The notes: a model not told the origin generated them from the letters alone. Positions 40,884 through 50,875 are shown, counted from the first letter of the stretch. The stretch: 64,000 nt of DNA from Cohnella rhizosphaerae (GCF_029525575.1 NZ_JAPDIA010000007.1:62001-126000); one strand, 5' to 3'. Numbers and translations: made by a program.

Positions 40884-42167
40884 TTATTTTTTTGTTTCCA
40901 GCGGCAGCGTCACCGTGAACGTCGTCCGGCCGCCGGGCACGCTCTTGGCCGCGATCCGCCCGCGATGCTGCTCGACGATCGACCTGGCGATGGCGAGGCC
41001 GAGGCCGTAGCCGCCCTGCTTGCGCGAACGGGACGCGTCGGCGCGGTAGAAACGGTCGAAAATACGGTCCAGGTGCTCCGCGGGAATGCCTGCGCCGGTG
41101 TTCGAGACCGCGAGCTGGAGCTGATGCTGCTGCTTCTTCAGCGTCAGCGAGATTTCGCCTCCAGGCTCGTTGTATTTGACCGCGTTGTCCAGCAGGATCA
41201 TGACGACCTGCTTGATCTGCTCGGCGCTGCCGACGGCGGTCAGGCCGGGCTCGACGTCGTACGAAAGCGCAAGATTCTGTTCGAAAATGACGGCCTCCAT
41301 CGTCAGGAGCACGCCCTCCGCGGCGTCGCTGACGTCGAACGGCACGAAGATCGTCCGCGCGCGGGCATCCTCCATCTCGGTCAGGTACAGCAGATCGTTG
41401 GTCAGCGTTTTCATGCGCTCGGTCTCCGACTTGATATGATGCAGCCACTTCGCCTGGGAGGCGATCGTGTCGCCCTCGTTGGCGAGCAGCACGTCGGCGT
41501 TGGTGTTGATGACGGCGAGCGGCGTCTTCAGCTCGTGGGAGGCGTCGGCGATAAACCGCTTTTGCTTGTCGAAGGCGTCCCGCACCGGCGCGATCGAGCG
41601 TCCCGCGAAATAACGGCTCGTGGCATAGATGACCGCGAGCATGACGAGCGCGACCGCCGAAAAGGTGTACACCAGATTCGTGAGAATCTTCTGCTGGGCG
41701 GTCACGTCCATATAGGCGATCGTGTAGCCCGACGGACCGGGCGATACGCAGTAAGCCCAGCGCGTGTCGCTCAGCGTGAAGCGCCCGCTGTCTACGGGAT
41801 TGGCCGCTGCTTTTTTCAGCGCCGCTGCATAAAACGCGTCGTCCATGTCGTACCGGGAATCCGTGGAGACCAGGCTCCACTGCGCATCCGTCCGCAGGCC
41901 GAACGAGACCGAGCGCTCCGCGAACGGACCCATGCCGCCGTCGTCCATCTGCGGCGGCCGTCCGCCGTCCTGTCCCTGCCGCTGCTTGCCGCCGTTCATG
42001 AGATCGCCTTTATGGTAGAAGTCCGCGACGCGGTGCAGCTCCATGTCGATGTCCCGCTTGGTGTTCTGATACGTGATGACATAGATGGAAGCGAAGGCGA
42101 CGAGCATGATGATCGTGATGATGACCATGTTCATGAGCAGAAACCGATTGCGCAGCCGGTTGAACAT
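40884..42167 (-). CDS. Sensor histidine kinase of a two-component system
   Basis: A 427-residue membrane kinase. Two membrane segments (about 11-33 and about 165-190) enclose an extracellular loop that includes a Gly/Gln/Asp-rich stretch. HisKA has the phosphoacceptor in IADASHELKTPLAVI; HATPase shows DNAVKYNEPG, NTGAGIP and GYGLGLAI. The ATG at 42167 overlaps the stop of the response regulator (TGATG), giving translational coupling. Its layout resembles CiaH/ArlS-like kinases. The pair lies divergent from the VTC/DUF4956/Cthe_2159 genes and may regulate them. Confidence 0.88.
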   Translation of the reverse strand: MFNRLRNRFLLMNMVIITIIMLVAFASIYVITYQNTKRDIDMELHRVADFYHKGDLMNGGKQRQGQDGGRPPQMDDGGMGPFAERSVSFGLRTDAQWSLVSTDSRYDMDDAFYAAALKKAAANPVDSGRFTLSDTRWAYCVSPGPSGYTIAYMDVTAQQKILTNLVYTFSAVALVMLAVIYATSRYFAGRSIAPVRDAFDKQKRFIADASHELKTPLAVINTNADVLLANEGDTIASQAKWLHHIKSETERMKTLTNDLLYLTEMEDARARTIFVPFDVSDAAEGVLLTMEAVIFEQNLALSYDVEPGLTAVGSAEQIKQVVMILLDNAVKYNEPGGEISLTLKKQQHQLQLAVSNTGAGIPAEHLDRIFDRFYRADASRSRKQGGYGLGLAIARSIVEQHRGRIAAKSVPGGRTTFTVTLPLETKK

Positions 42168-42848
42168 CAGTCCGCCGCCTCCAGTACGTACCCGACGCCC
42201 CGTATCGTGCTTATGCGCGCCGACGCGTTCAGGAAGGTCAGTTTTTTTCGCAAAAAAGGAGATGTAGACCTCCACGTTGTTGTGCTCCGCGTCCGAGTCG
42301 AAGCCCCACAGCTTCTCGATGATCTGCTCCTTGCTCGTCACCGCCTGCTTGCGCGAGATGAGCAGCTCCAGCAGCTCGCTTTCCTTCAGGATCAGCTTCA
42401 GCTCCTTGCCCTTGCACGACAGCTTGAGCGTCGAGGGGTTGAGCTCGAGGTCGCCGAACCGCAGCCCGTCGTCCGGGATGACGGCCTCGCCCTTGCGCCG
42501 CAGCGCCGCCCGAATCCGCGCCAGCAGCTCGCCCGTCACGAAGGGCTTCGCGATATAATCGTCCGCGCCGCAGTCGAGCCCGGCGATCTTGTCGTCGGTC
42601 TCGCCCTTGGCGGTGAGCAGGATGACGGGCGTCTGCACGCCTTGCTGGCGGAGCGTCCGCAGCACTTCGATTCCGTCCATTTCCGGCAGCATGATATCCA
42701 GCAGCAGCAGGTCGTAGATGCCGCTCAGCGCGTTGTCCAGCCCCGATTGCCCGTCGTGAACGGTATCTACCGAATAGCGATGCTTGCGCAGAATCTGCGT
42801 GAGCGCCTCCGCCAGATGCACCTCGTCCTCTACGATAAGTATCCTCAT
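42167..42848 (-). CDS. OmpR/PhoB-type response regulator, one frameshift near the end
   Basis: A receiver domain (ILIVEDEVHLAEAL; phosphoacceptor Asp in LLLLDIMLPEMDG; Lys in IAKPF) followed by a winged-helix DNA-binding domain (LLELLISRKQAVTSKEQIIE, VEVYISFLRKKL). The frame breaks at six A, 42252-42257 (T on the coding strand). Without one of them the protein ends normally in ISTIRGVGYVLEAAD and TGA. Without this repair the regulator appears fused to the kinase. The start ATG 42848 has AAAGGGG upstream. About 226 residues. Confidence 0.88.
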
Positions 42849-43051
42849 GGTTGTCCGTACCCCTTTGCCTGTCGTCTTGCCCTTTATTGTAGGGAGAGAA
42901 CCTTTAATCAACCTTAATCGTACCACTGCAGCGGGGCGGACAAAAAGTTTTTACACTGCGATAACAATTTAAGATTCGTTAAAGGTTCCCCCCACTAAGC
43001 TTGGGTCATGGAAGGGCGAGACAGTCGCCGAAAACGAAAGGGGCGCTGAAC

Positions 43052-43861
43052 ATGGCGATCGAGGTTTTCAACCGCTACGAAAACAAATACCTGATGGACA
43101 CGAAGGCTTTCTACGGCATCTACAACCGCCTGACCGAATACATGGATCTCGATGCGTACAACCAGGACGACAAGTTCTATTCGATCAGCAACCTTTACTA
43201 CGATACCCCGCAGCACTCGCTGATCCGTACGAGTCTCTCGAAGCCCAAGTATCGGGAAAAGCTGCGGATTCGGGCTTACGGCGTGCCGGAGCCGGACGCG
43301 AAGGTGTACCTGGAGCTGAAAAAGAAGGTGTTCGGCCTCGTGAACAAGCGCCGCACGTCGCTGAGGCTCGGCGAAGCGTACGAATTCGTCCGGACGGGAC
43401 GGCCGCCGGCCTTCCGCGAGGGGATGAACAAGCAGGTGATCGCGGAGATCGAGTACTTCCTGTCGCGGTACGAGCTGGTCCCGATGACGTATCTGGCGTA
43501 CGACCGGATCGCGATGTTCGCGAAGGACGGCCGGGACCTGCGGATCACGTTCGATACGAACATCCGGTCGCGGCGGCACGACCTGGCGCTGGAGGCCGGC
43601 GACTATGGCGAGCAACTGATGGAGAAGGGCCAGTGGCTGATGGAAGTGAAGGCGGAGAAGACGGTGCCGGTATGGCTGTCGAGGCTGCTGTCGGAGCTGT
43701 CGATGTACCGGACGGGCTTCAGCAAGTACGGCAACGAGTACAAGAAGTCGATCCGGTACGCGGGCAAGGTGCCGGAGCTGTATAGGGCAGGCGGGAGCGA
43801 CGGGGACACGATGGACCGAATGGAACGGACGCAAATGGAAAGGGAGAGAATTTTGCTATGA
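43052..43861 (+). CDS. VTC domain polyphosphate polymerase-like protein
   Basis: A 269-residue protein of the VTC family, whose members form a tunnel-shaped polymerase making polyphosphate from ATP in yeast (Vtc4). Conserved elements include NRYENKYLMDTKAFY, ISNLYYDTP, KYREKLRIRAYG and VYLELKKKVFGLVNKRR, which supply the basic tunnel residues, and IAEIEYFLSRY. ATG 43052 follows GAAAGGGG; an earlier in-frame ATG at 43001 lacks a site. It overlaps the DUF4956 gene by four bases, the usual bacterial pairing for this family. Actual polymerase activity in bacteria of this type is an inference. Confidence 0.85.
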   Translation: MAIEVFNRYENKYLMDTKAFYGIYNRLTEYMDLDAYNQDDKFYSISNLYYDTPQHSLIRTSLSKPKYREKLRIRAYGVPEPDAKVYLELKKKVFGLVNKRRTSLRLGEAYEFVRTGRPPAFREGMNKQVIAEIEYFLSRYELVPMTYLAYDRIAMFAKDGRDLRITFDTNIRSRRHDLALEAGDYGEQLMEKGQWLMEVKAEKTVPVWLSRLLSELSMYRTGFSKYGNEYKKSIRYAGKVPELYRAGGSDGDTMDRMERTQMERERILL

Positions 43862-44538
43862 TCGAATCGATCTTCACGACGGTCGCCGCCGACGCGGAGC
43901 TGACCTTGACGCACGCGCTGCTCACCTTCGGGATCGCGATCCTGCTGGGAGGCGTCATCAGCCTTACTTATATGAAAACGCAAGTCGCCTACTCCCCGAG
44001 CTTCACGCTCACGATGATGGTCCTGCCGACGATCGTCGCGATCATTATCCTCCTCATCGGCAGCAACATCGCCCGGGCGTTCAGCCTGGCGGGCGCCTTC
44101 TCGATCATCCGGTTCCGAAGCGCGCCGGGCGACTCGAAGGACATCTCCTACGTGCTGTTCTCGATGGCGGCGGGCCTGGCTTGCGGCGTGGGCGCTTACG
44201 GGTACGCGGCGCTGTTCACGGTGTGCCTGTGCATCCTGATGTTCGTGCTCAAGGCCGTCAACTTCGGCGCGAACAAGGCGCAGACCAAGCTGCTGAAAGT
44301 CACGATTCCCGAAAATCTGGGCTACGAGGAAGCGTTCGACGAGATCTTCCGCAAGTTCGGCGTCGGCTACGAGCTGAAAAAGGTGCGGACGACGGAACTC
44401 GGCAGTCTGTACGAGCTCGTATACGCGGTGAATATCGGACCGCAGACGAGTCAGAAAGAGCTGCTGGACGCGGTGCGGACGCGCAACGGCAATCTGGATA
44501 TTACGCTCACGATGAATCCGGTCGTGCAGGAGTATTAA
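43858..44538 (+). CDS. DUF4956 membrane protein
   Basis: A 226-residue protein with four membrane segments in the first 130 residues (including IVAIIILLIGSNIARAFSLA), the family's GAFSIIRFRSAPGDSKDISY loop, and a C-terminal ferredoxin-like cytoplasmic domain. DUF4956 proteins are regularly encoded beside VTC and CotH-type proteins; their function is unknown. The start overlaps the VTC stop (ATGA), so the two are translationally coupled. Confidence 0.9.
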   Translation: MIESIFTTVAADAELTLTHALLTFGIAILLGGVISLTYMKTQVAYSPSFTLTMMVLPTIVAIIILLIGSNIARAFSLAGAFSIIRFRSAPGDSKDISYVLFSMAAGLACGVGAYGYAALFTVCLCILMFVLKAVNFGANKAQTKLLKVTIPENLGYEEAFDEIFRKFGVGYELKKVRTTELGSLYELVYAVNIGPQTSQKELLDAVRTRNGNLDITLTMNPVVQEY

Positions 44539-44631
44539 GCGAGTCGACGGCAGGAGCAGCAAGGGCATAAGACGATACGCAGCATCATTCTAACCGAAGC
44601 AGCACCATTCTAACCGAAAAGAGGGAATTGT

Positions 44632-46962
44632 ATGAAACATTCGCATAAAGCAAAAGCAATCGCTATCGCGCTCCTCGCCGCCATGCTGGCGGCGGGCTGC
44701 AGCGCCAAGTCGTCGGATGCGGCCGGCGCCGCGTCGGTCAGCGCCGCTCAGTCGGCGACGGCAGCTTCGGCAGCTTCGGCGTCCGCGGGTACGCCGATCA
44801 CGCTCGCAAGCGTGAATCTGAACGACAAGGTGACGTTCGACGAGACGGATACGACGGCGACATGGTCGGCCGACGGCGCGACGACGATCTCGCTGGACGG
44901 GGGCGCGGCGACCGTTACCGGATCGGGCGCGACGGCGCAGGGCGGCGCGGTCAGGATTACGGCGGCGGGTACTTACGTGCTGAGCGGGACGCTGGACGAC
45001 GGGCAGATCGTCGTGGAGGCGGGAGACGGCGATGTCGTGCGCCTGGTGCTGAACGGCGCGGACATTACGAACAAGAACGGCTCGGCCATCTACGTGAAGT
45101 CGGCGGACAAAGTCGTCGTCACGCTCGCGGAGGGTATGGAGAACACGGTGACCGACGGTACGACTTACGCGGATACTTCCGATGAAGCGCCGACGGCCGC
45201 GATCTACAGCAAGGACGATCTGACGTTTAACGGTACGGGCAAGCTGACCGTGACCGGTAATTTCAACGATGCCGTGAAGTCTAACGACGATCTGAAAATC
45301 GTAAGCGGCACGATCGCGGTCAAATCGGCTGACGACGGTCTGATCGGCAAAGATCTCGTCGCGGTCCAGGCCGGCGACATCACGATCGACGCGGGCGGCG
45401 ACGGCATCAAGTCGACCAACGACAAGGATGCGGACAAGGGTTTCGTCGCGATCGCGGACGGCTCGTTCAAGATCACGGCCGCGAACGACGGCATTCAGGC
45501 CGAGACCGCGCTGCTGGTGGCGGACGGCACGTTCGACATCGTGACGGGCGGCGGCGCGGCGGCATCGACGAAGACGCATGCGGATAACGGGCCGGGCGGC
45601 ATGGGCGGCGGATTCGGCGGCGGCGGTCCAGGCGACTGGCAGGGCGGGGACGGCCAGATGCCGCAGCCGCCGGCGGACGGTCAGATGCCGAACGGCGGAC
45701 AAATGCCGGCGGATGGGCAGCAGCCGCCGGCGCCGCCGACGGACGGCCAAGGGCCGGGATCGAGCGGCCAGGCTGCGGGCGCGGCGGTATCGGACGGCGC
45801 CGGGTCGAGCGGGCAGGCGTCGGGCTCGGATTCGGGATCAGGAACAGGGTCGGGGTCGACCGATAAGAGCGGGAACGACGCGGGCGAGACGACCGATACG
45901 GCCGCGGCAGAGACTGAATCGACGAGCGCCAAGGGACTGAAGGCGGGCGGCGACATCGCCATCGCGGACGGCACGTTTAAGGTGGATGCGGCGGACGACG
46001 CGATTCACAGCAACGCGAACATCGGCATCCTGGGCGGCACGTTCGACCTGCAGAGCGGGGACGACGGCATTCACGGCGACACGACGCTGACGATCTCGGG
46101 CGGCACGGTCGATATCGCCAAGAGCTACGAAGGCATCGAGAGCGCGAGCATCGCGATCTCGGGCGGCGAGACGCACGTGACGTCCAGCGACGACGGCTTG
46201 AACGGTTCTGCGGACACCGGCGAAGCGCTGCTCACGATCTCGGGCGGCTACCTCTACGTGGATGCGGGCGGCGACGGCCTCGATTCCAACGGCTCGATCG
46301 TCATGACGGGCGGCACGGCCATCGTCAACGGCCCGACCAATGCGGGCAACGGCGCGCTCGACTACGACGGCACGTTCGAGCAATCCGGCGGCACGCTGAT
46401 CGCGGCCGGCGCAGCGGGCATGGCGCAGGCCCCGTCCGAGGACTCGAAGCAGGTGTCGCTGCTCATGACCTTCCCGAGCACGCTTGATGCGGGCACGCTG
46501 GTCACGCTGACGGACAGCGCGGGCAACGCGGTCGCGGCCTTCGCGCCGGCGAAGACGTTCCAGACGCTTGTCTACTCCTCGCCGGATCTGAAATCCGGGG
46601 AGAGCTACACGATCTCGACGGGCGGCACCTCCGGCGGCACGCCGAAGGACGGCCTCTATACCGGAGGCGGCACGGCAGGCACGACCAAGGTCGTCACATT
46701 CGAGATGGGCGACAAGACGACCTACGTCAACGAGTCGGGCATCACGACCGGCGGCGGCGAGATGGGCGGCATGGGCGGGGGACGCGGCGGCTTCGGCGGC
46801 GGCCGGGGCATGGGGCGACCGGGTACGGACGGCACGACGGGCACAGGCACTACCGGTACAGGCACGAACGGCTCGACTGGCGGCAGTAACAGCGCGAACG
46901 GAAGCGGCACGACCGAATCCACGAGCGGCAGCACCTCCGGCACGACCGGCGCCAGCACGTAA
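44632..46962 (+). CDS. Cthe_2159-type carbohydrate-binding lipoprotein
   Basis: A 776-residue surface lipoprotein. Lipobox LAAMLAAGCS places Cys23 as the lipid site. Residues about 60-310 and 430-620 carry the repetitive beta-helix pattern of the Cthe_2159 family (short turns such as ADDAIHSNANIGILGGTFDL and SGDDGIHGDTTLTISGGTVD), which in C. thermocellum binds acidic polysaccharides. A Gly/Pro/Gln/Ser linker interrupts the helix (about 320-420), and Gly-rich and Ser/Thr/Gly stretches end the protein. It lies directly after the VTC/DUF4956 pair, a recurring neighbourhood. ATG 44632 is preceded by AAGAGGGAA. Confidence 0.82.
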   Translation: MKHSHKAKAIAIALLAAMLAAGCSAKSSDAAGAASVSAAQSATAASAASASAGTPITLASVNLNDKVTFDETDTTATWSADGATTISLDGGAATVTGSGATAQGGAVRITAAGTYVLSGTLDDGQIVVEAGDGDVVRLVLNGADITNKNGSAIYVKSADKVVVTLAEGMENTVTDGTTYADTSDEAPTAAIYSKDDLTFNGTGKLTVTGNFNDAVKSNDDLKIVSGTIAVKSADDGLIGKDLVAVQAGDITIDAGGDGIKSTNDKDADKGFVAIADGSFKITAANDGIQAETALLVADGTFDIVTGGGAAASTKTHADNGPGGMGGGFGGGGPGDWQGGDGQMPQPPADGQMPNGGQMPADGQQPPAPPTDGQGPGSSGQAAGAAVSDGAGSSGQASGSDSGSGTGSGSTDKSGNDAGETTDTAAAETESTSAKGLKAGGDIAIADGTFKVDAADDAIHSNANIGILGGTFDLQSGDDGIHGDTTLTISGGTVDIAKSYEGIESASIAISGGETHVTSSDDGLNGSADTGEALLTISGGYLYVDAGGDGLDSNGSIVMTGGTAIVNGPTNAGNGALDYDGTFEQSGGTLIAAGAAGMAQAPSEDSKQVSLLMTFPSTLDAGTLVTLTDSAGNAVAAFAPAKTFQTLVYSSPDLKSGESYTISTGGTSGGTPKDGLYTGGGTAGTTKVVTFEMGDKTTYVNESGITTGGGEMGGMGGGRGGFGGGRGMGRPGTDGTTGTGTTGTGTNGSTGGSNSANGSGTTESTSGSTSGTTGAST

Positions 46963-46998
46963 ATCCCCGACTCATCCGCACCATAGATGAAATGAACG

Positions 46999-47060
46999 AG
47001 GCCTGTGAAGCTGCGCATTCCGATTCCGGAACTGCAGTTCACAGGCCTTCGCTCATTTTC
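46999..47060 (+). terminator. Hairpin after the Cthe_2159-type gene
   Basis: AGGCCTGTGAAGCTGC (46999-47014) pairs with GCAGTTCACAGGCCT (47034-47048). The stem is long but only TTCGCTCATTTT follows, so its efficiency is uncertain. It precedes array no. 2. Confidence 0.55.
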
Positions 47061-47069
47061 GCAAATAGA

Positions 47070-47666
47070 TCTGCCTGAATCGAAACACCTTTAGCCAATG
47101 AGGCGCCCCGTAAGCCCGAGCGTTCCTGGGTAGGAACACTTCTCGGAAGGGGCCCGACGAGCATGGCCCAGTTGATCCTGGATAGGACCGCATTTAATCC
47201 GCGCCCCGCCCCGCACGCCCAAGTAATCCTGGATAGGACCACATTTAATCCGCGCCCCGCCCCGTGCGCCCAAGTAATCCTGGATAGGACCACATTTAAT
47301 CCGCGCCCCGCCCCGTACGCCCGAGTAATCCTGAATAGGACCACACTTAATCCGCAACCCGCCCCGTGCGCCCGAGTAATCCTGAGTAGGACCACACTTA
47401 ATCCGCAACCCGCCCCGTGCGCCCAATTGATCCTGGATAGGACCACTTATCGATAGGGGCCTGACGAGAATGCCCAAGTGATCCTAAGTAGAAACACCTT
47501 TAGCAGGCGTGACGCCCCGTGCGCTCAATTGATCCTGAGTAGGACCACATTTAATCCGCGCCCCGCCCCGTGCGCCCGAGTAATCCTGGATAGGACCACA
47601 TTTAATCCGCGCCCCGCCCCGCACGCCCAAGTGTTCCTGGACGGAACCACATTCGTCCTACGGCGG
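47070..47666. repeat. 51-bp tandem repeat array no. 2, about 12 units in three classes
   Basis: Units begin (T/C)G or TA followed by ATCCTG(G/A)(A/G)TAGGA at 47173, 47224, 47275, 47326, 47377, 47428, 47479, 47530, 47581 and 47632, all exactly 51 bases apart. Two further units precede them (about 47070 and 47121). Three variant classes can be told apart by the middle: A with CATTTAATCCGCGCCCCGCC, B with AACACCTTTAGC, C with TAGGGGCCTGACGAGA-like text. They run B C A A A A A C B A A plus a divergent last unit. The sequence is unrelated to array no. 1. It lies between convergent genes. Frames stay open through it, but I see no sign of coding. Confidence 0.93.
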
Positions 47667-47693
47667 CTACTTCCCCAGTACGCCAGGTCTTGC

Positions 47694-48563
47694 TTAGTGG
47701 ATATCGTGCTTCTTGAAGCTGCCGCCTTTGACCTCGGCTACGTCGTACACCATGACGAATGCGCTCGGGTCGATTTCGTAGATGATTTCTTTCATTTTGC
47801 TCTCTTCCAGCCGGTTGATGACGCAGGTGATCTCTTTAAACTGTTCGTTCGAGTAGCCGCCCTCCACGACGTTGTAGGTGGCGCCGCGCCCTAGCCGGTC
47901 GCGGATCGTCTCGACCATGGTCTCGGGATACTTGGAGATGATCTTGAACGTCTTGGCGCCGCTTAAGCCTTCTTCGACGATGTGGATGACCTTGGAGGCG
48001 ATGTAGTAGGCGATGCCCGACATGATGGCCCCCTGCAGGCCGAATACGGTCGAGACGACGATAAAGACGAACGCGTTCAGGAACAGGATGAGATCGCTTG
48101 TGCCAAAAGGCAGCTTGCGGGACAGCAGCACCGCCAGCATGTCGATTCCGTCCAGGGCACCGCCGTTGCGCAGGGCCAGACCCATGCCAAAGCCGATGAT
48201 GATGCCGCCGACGACGGTGACCAGCAGCGTATCGCCATCCAGAATGGGCTTGATGTGATGCATCGTTATCGTGCCGATGGCCAGCGAAGCGATGCCCAGC
48301 ACCGAGTTGATGGCGAAGCTTTTACCGATCTGCTTGTACCCGAGAAAAATAAACGGGATATTCAGCACCGCGATCAACAGGCCCAGCGGCAGATCGATCA
48401 GCTCCGACCCGACGATGCTGAGACCTGTCACGCCGCCGTCCGATACGTTGTTCGGAATCAGCACCGCTTCCAGACCATAGGCCGTAATGAAGGCGCCGAT
48501 AATGACCGCTAACGCGCGCAGCACCTTTTTTAATGCAACAGACTGTTTTTTTCCGCTTCCCAC
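47694..48563 (-). CDS. YitT family membrane protein (DUF161/DUF2179)
   Basis: A 289-residue protein with five to six membrane segments (from VLRALAVIIGAFITAYGLEA) and the family's IPNNVSDGGVTGLSIV and LALRNGGALDGIDMLAVLLS motifs, followed by a cytoplasmic DUF2179 domain (ISKYPETMVETIRDRLGRG). YitT proteins are widespread in Bacillales with no established biochemical function. The gene is complete. Its downstream side meets array no. 2. Confidence 0.9.
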   Translation of the reverse strand: MGSGKKQSVALKKVLRALAVIIGAFITAYGLEAVLIPNNVSDGGVTGLSIVGSELIDLPLGLLIAVLNIPFIFLGYKQIGKSFAINSVLGIASLAIGTITMHHIKPILDGDTLLVTVVGGIIIGFGMGLALRNGGALDGIDMLAVLLSRKLPFGTSDLILFLNAFVFIVVSTVFGLQGAIMSGIAYYIASKVIHIVEEGLSGAKTFKIISKYPETMVETIRDRLGRGATYNVVEGGYSNEQFKEITCVINRLEESKMKEIIYEIDPSAFVMVYDVAEVKGGSFKKHDIH

Positions 48564-48765
48564 TATCGTGACCTCGTTTCCGAATGATGTGCTTCGTTTA
48601 TTTTATCGGATTGCAAGGCGAATATCGAATCGGCGAGGAATCCTTCGTAGCGCTTCGGGACGAGCGCGCCCGAAACTTTTCCATAATGTGGTTTGCATTA
48701 CAGAATTGTTCCCGCATATCACGTATGATGAAGTCATAGAAATGCCTACGGGAGGGTTAACGATA

Positions 48766-49215
48766 ATGAACAAAAAGACGGTATTGAAGGCAGCGGGACT
48801 GTTCGTAGCGGGTGTGGTGGGCGGGATCGGTCTGATGATGAGCAACGATGCCTATAAGGCGGTCAACGATGCCCTCGGCAATTCGACCAGCAATTCGCTA
48901 TGGAAGGACAATTCGCTGGCGCAGAATGCGCTGAACGCTGCCCAGCAGCAGCAGGCGCAGGTCCAGAAGCTTGTTCAGGACGCGGGCACGCTGAAATCGC
49001 AAGCAGACCAGTTCGCGCCGCTGCAGCAGACGCAGGGTGACTCGAAAAAGCAGAACGGGGATGCATCCGAGAAACAGACGCAGGCGCAGGCGCAGGAAGA
49101 GCAGCAGCGGATCATTCAGGAGCAGATCCAGCAGATGATCCAGCAAATCCAACAAATGCTGCAGCAAATGCAGCAATCTCAAAACGATATGACGAAGGCA
49201 TTGGTTAGACCTTAA
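48766..49215 (+). CDS. Small exported or anchored Gln-rich coiled-coil protein
   Basis: A 149-residue protein: an N-terminal hydrophobic segment (KAAGLFVAGVVGGIGLMMS) that may be a signal anchor, then a helical region dominated by Gln (AQNALNAAQQQQAQVQ; later IQQMIQQIQQMLQQMQQ), which should form a coiled coil. No family recognised. ATG 48766 follows GGAGGGTTAACGATA. It is divergent from yitT and followed by a terminator. Confidence 0.6.
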   Translation: MNKKTVLKAAGLFVAGVVGGIGLMMSNDAYKAVNDALGNSTSNSLWKDNSLAQNALNAAQQQQAQVQKLVQDAGTLKSQADQFAPLQQTQGDSKKQNGDASEKQTQAQAQEEQQRIIQEQIQQMIQQIQQMLQQMQQSQNDMTKALVRP

Positions 49216-49256
49216 TCGCCGCTACCTTCCCCACCGCCTCGCTAAGCTCCCTCGTC

Positions 49257-49310
49257 GACCGGCCCCCTTCTTCCCCCCTTATGCGGACGGAGGGAGCCGG
49301 TTATTTTTTT
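49257..49310 (+). terminator. Intrinsic terminator after the Gln-rich gene
   Basis: ACCGGC (49258-49263) pairs with GCCGGT (49296-49301), extended imperfectly by CCC/GGG, and is followed by TATTTTTTT. Confidence 0.65.
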
Positions 49311-50025
49311 CGTCTAGCTGCGCGTACTGCGACACGCCGGCACCGGCCTCTTCCTCTTCTCCGTGCGATGCAAGTGCACCCCTTGAACGCCTCGTGCGAT
49401 CGTTCGTTCATCGTGACGCGCCCGTACGCCACTTCATTCCGCATCGGCGCCGATCCTCCCGACTCAGCTAGAACTGTCCTGCGTTTTATCGAATACGCCT
49501 GACCCGCCATTGACCCGCCAGCGCCAGCAATCCATATGTCCACCCTATCGATTTTTGGGCATTCGCCACCCTGCTACCCGCCTTGCCTATATCAAGCGCT
49601 CGCTCGAATATCGTCATTTTTCCGCTTTTTTCGCCTCTTTTCCTGCTTCCTCCCCCCTCTCGATGCCTGCATGTAGCATTTTTCGTATCGTAATATCATT
49701 CTAAATTATAAATCTGTCTCTTTGTCCTTGGAGAAGGATAAATCATAAATTAATGTAAAAATATAGATAGGGAAACGTGAGCCGCAGTTAAAACAAGCTT
49801 CAGAGAGCGAGACAAGGATACGTGTTAGGAGAAAACTTTGAAACGGAGATAGATCCTGAAATATAAAGGGTTGTAGAAGGATTCGCCTAATAGTGAAGAC
49901 GTTTTCAATAGTTCAAGGATAAGCGAAGAGCGCACGCCATCTTCGTCATTGTCGATAGAGAAAGTCGCAAATATGCGATCTTCCCCTCAGAGCGCCGAAA
50001 ATACCTCTTCAATTATCATCGTAGA
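49311..50025. other. Convergent intergenic region, partly AT-rich, no gene supported
   Basis: No ORF here has a ribosome site or recognisable protein. From about 49,680 to 50,025 the composition becomes clearly AT-rich compared with its surroundings (for example TAAATTATAAATC and AAATTAATGTAAAAATAT). It may be a decayed mobile fragment or an untranslated RNA; I cannot decide. Confidence 0.4.
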
Positions 50026-50676
50026 TTATTTCAAAATCGAAATGGTTATGTTTGTTCTCATGATTCGCTTGCAATGCAGGGTAAAGGTCAGTGCAATTTT
50101 TTTGGGCGCGGGAGGCTGGTCGAGCGGATTAAGGGTTTCGGCGAAAATGTCGGCTTGCGGAGCAGAAGGCGGCACGACGATCTGAGGAAAGTTCGCCTTC
50201 AGAATCTCCTCCAGGTCGCGTCTCGTCAAGGGGCGCGCATGCGGCATCAGCTCGTAGCCGAACGCGCCGTTCGTCTCAATGGTCCCGAACCGTATGTCCT
50301 GGATGCTCGCGATGCCCGCCAGCCGCAGCCGCTTTTCCATATCGTCCACGGATAGCCGCAGCTTTTTCATATTGTCGGTTAGCAGATTGCCGTCTTTAAT
50401 GATCGGCACCGCGGCGCCCTTTAAAGCCCGTTCCGCCGGATTCCACTTCAGCGAGATCCATTCCGACAAATAAAGGACGGCCAGGAACGTAAATACGGCA
50501 AGCAAGGACTCCGGCAGCCCTTTGCCGGCCACGTCGGAGCCCAGGATCGTTCCGAGCGTGAGCAGCACGCCGACCTGGGGAATCGTCATTTCGGCGATCG
50601 ACTTGCGGCCGCTCAGCCGAAGCAGGAGAATGCCGGCAAAGGCTAATACGAGGGATTGCCAGAATACGGTGAACAT
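50026..50676 (-). CDS. YetF/DUF421 family membrane protein
   Basis: A 216-residue protein with three N-terminal membrane segments and the DUF421 core: LLRLSGRKSIAEMTIPQVGV and, in the cytoplasmic YetF domain, PIIKDGNLLTDNMKKLRLS and RFGTIETNGAFGYELMPHA. YetF-type proteins influence spore and membrane properties in Bacillus, without a known reaction. I use ATG 50676, which has AGGAG upstream, not the earlier in-frame codon. Confidence 0.85.
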   Translation of the reverse strand: MFTVFWQSLVLAFAGILLLRLSGRKSIAEMTIPQVGVLLTLGTILGSDVAGKGLPESLLAVFTFLAVLYLSEWISLKWNPAERALKGAAVPIIKDGNLLTDNMKKLRLSVDDMEKRLRLAGIASIQDIRFGTIETNGAFGYELMPHARPLTRRDLEEILKANFPQIVVPPSAPQADIFAETLNPLDQPPAPKKIALTFTLHCKRIMRTNITISILK

Positions 50677-50875
50677 GGCCGGACTCCTGTCTGGTTGGGA
50701 TGTTGGGATCGTCGTTTGCACGGATATCAGTCTTGCCGCGGGAAAATGCTTGTATACTGGAAGGAAAGCGAACGAAATGTCTGATCCGGGTTAGTTTCAA
50801 AGCATATGTCTTGTTTGATGGATAGCGCGGGACAGGATAAAATCGGAGACAGCGAGCGGAATGGGGGAACGGCTA

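Noticed and set aside
40884..42926. A fused response regulator-histidine kinase protein
   Set aside because: Removing one base from the A run at 42,252 gives a normal regulator end and a TGATG overlap with the kinase, the usual two-gene layout.
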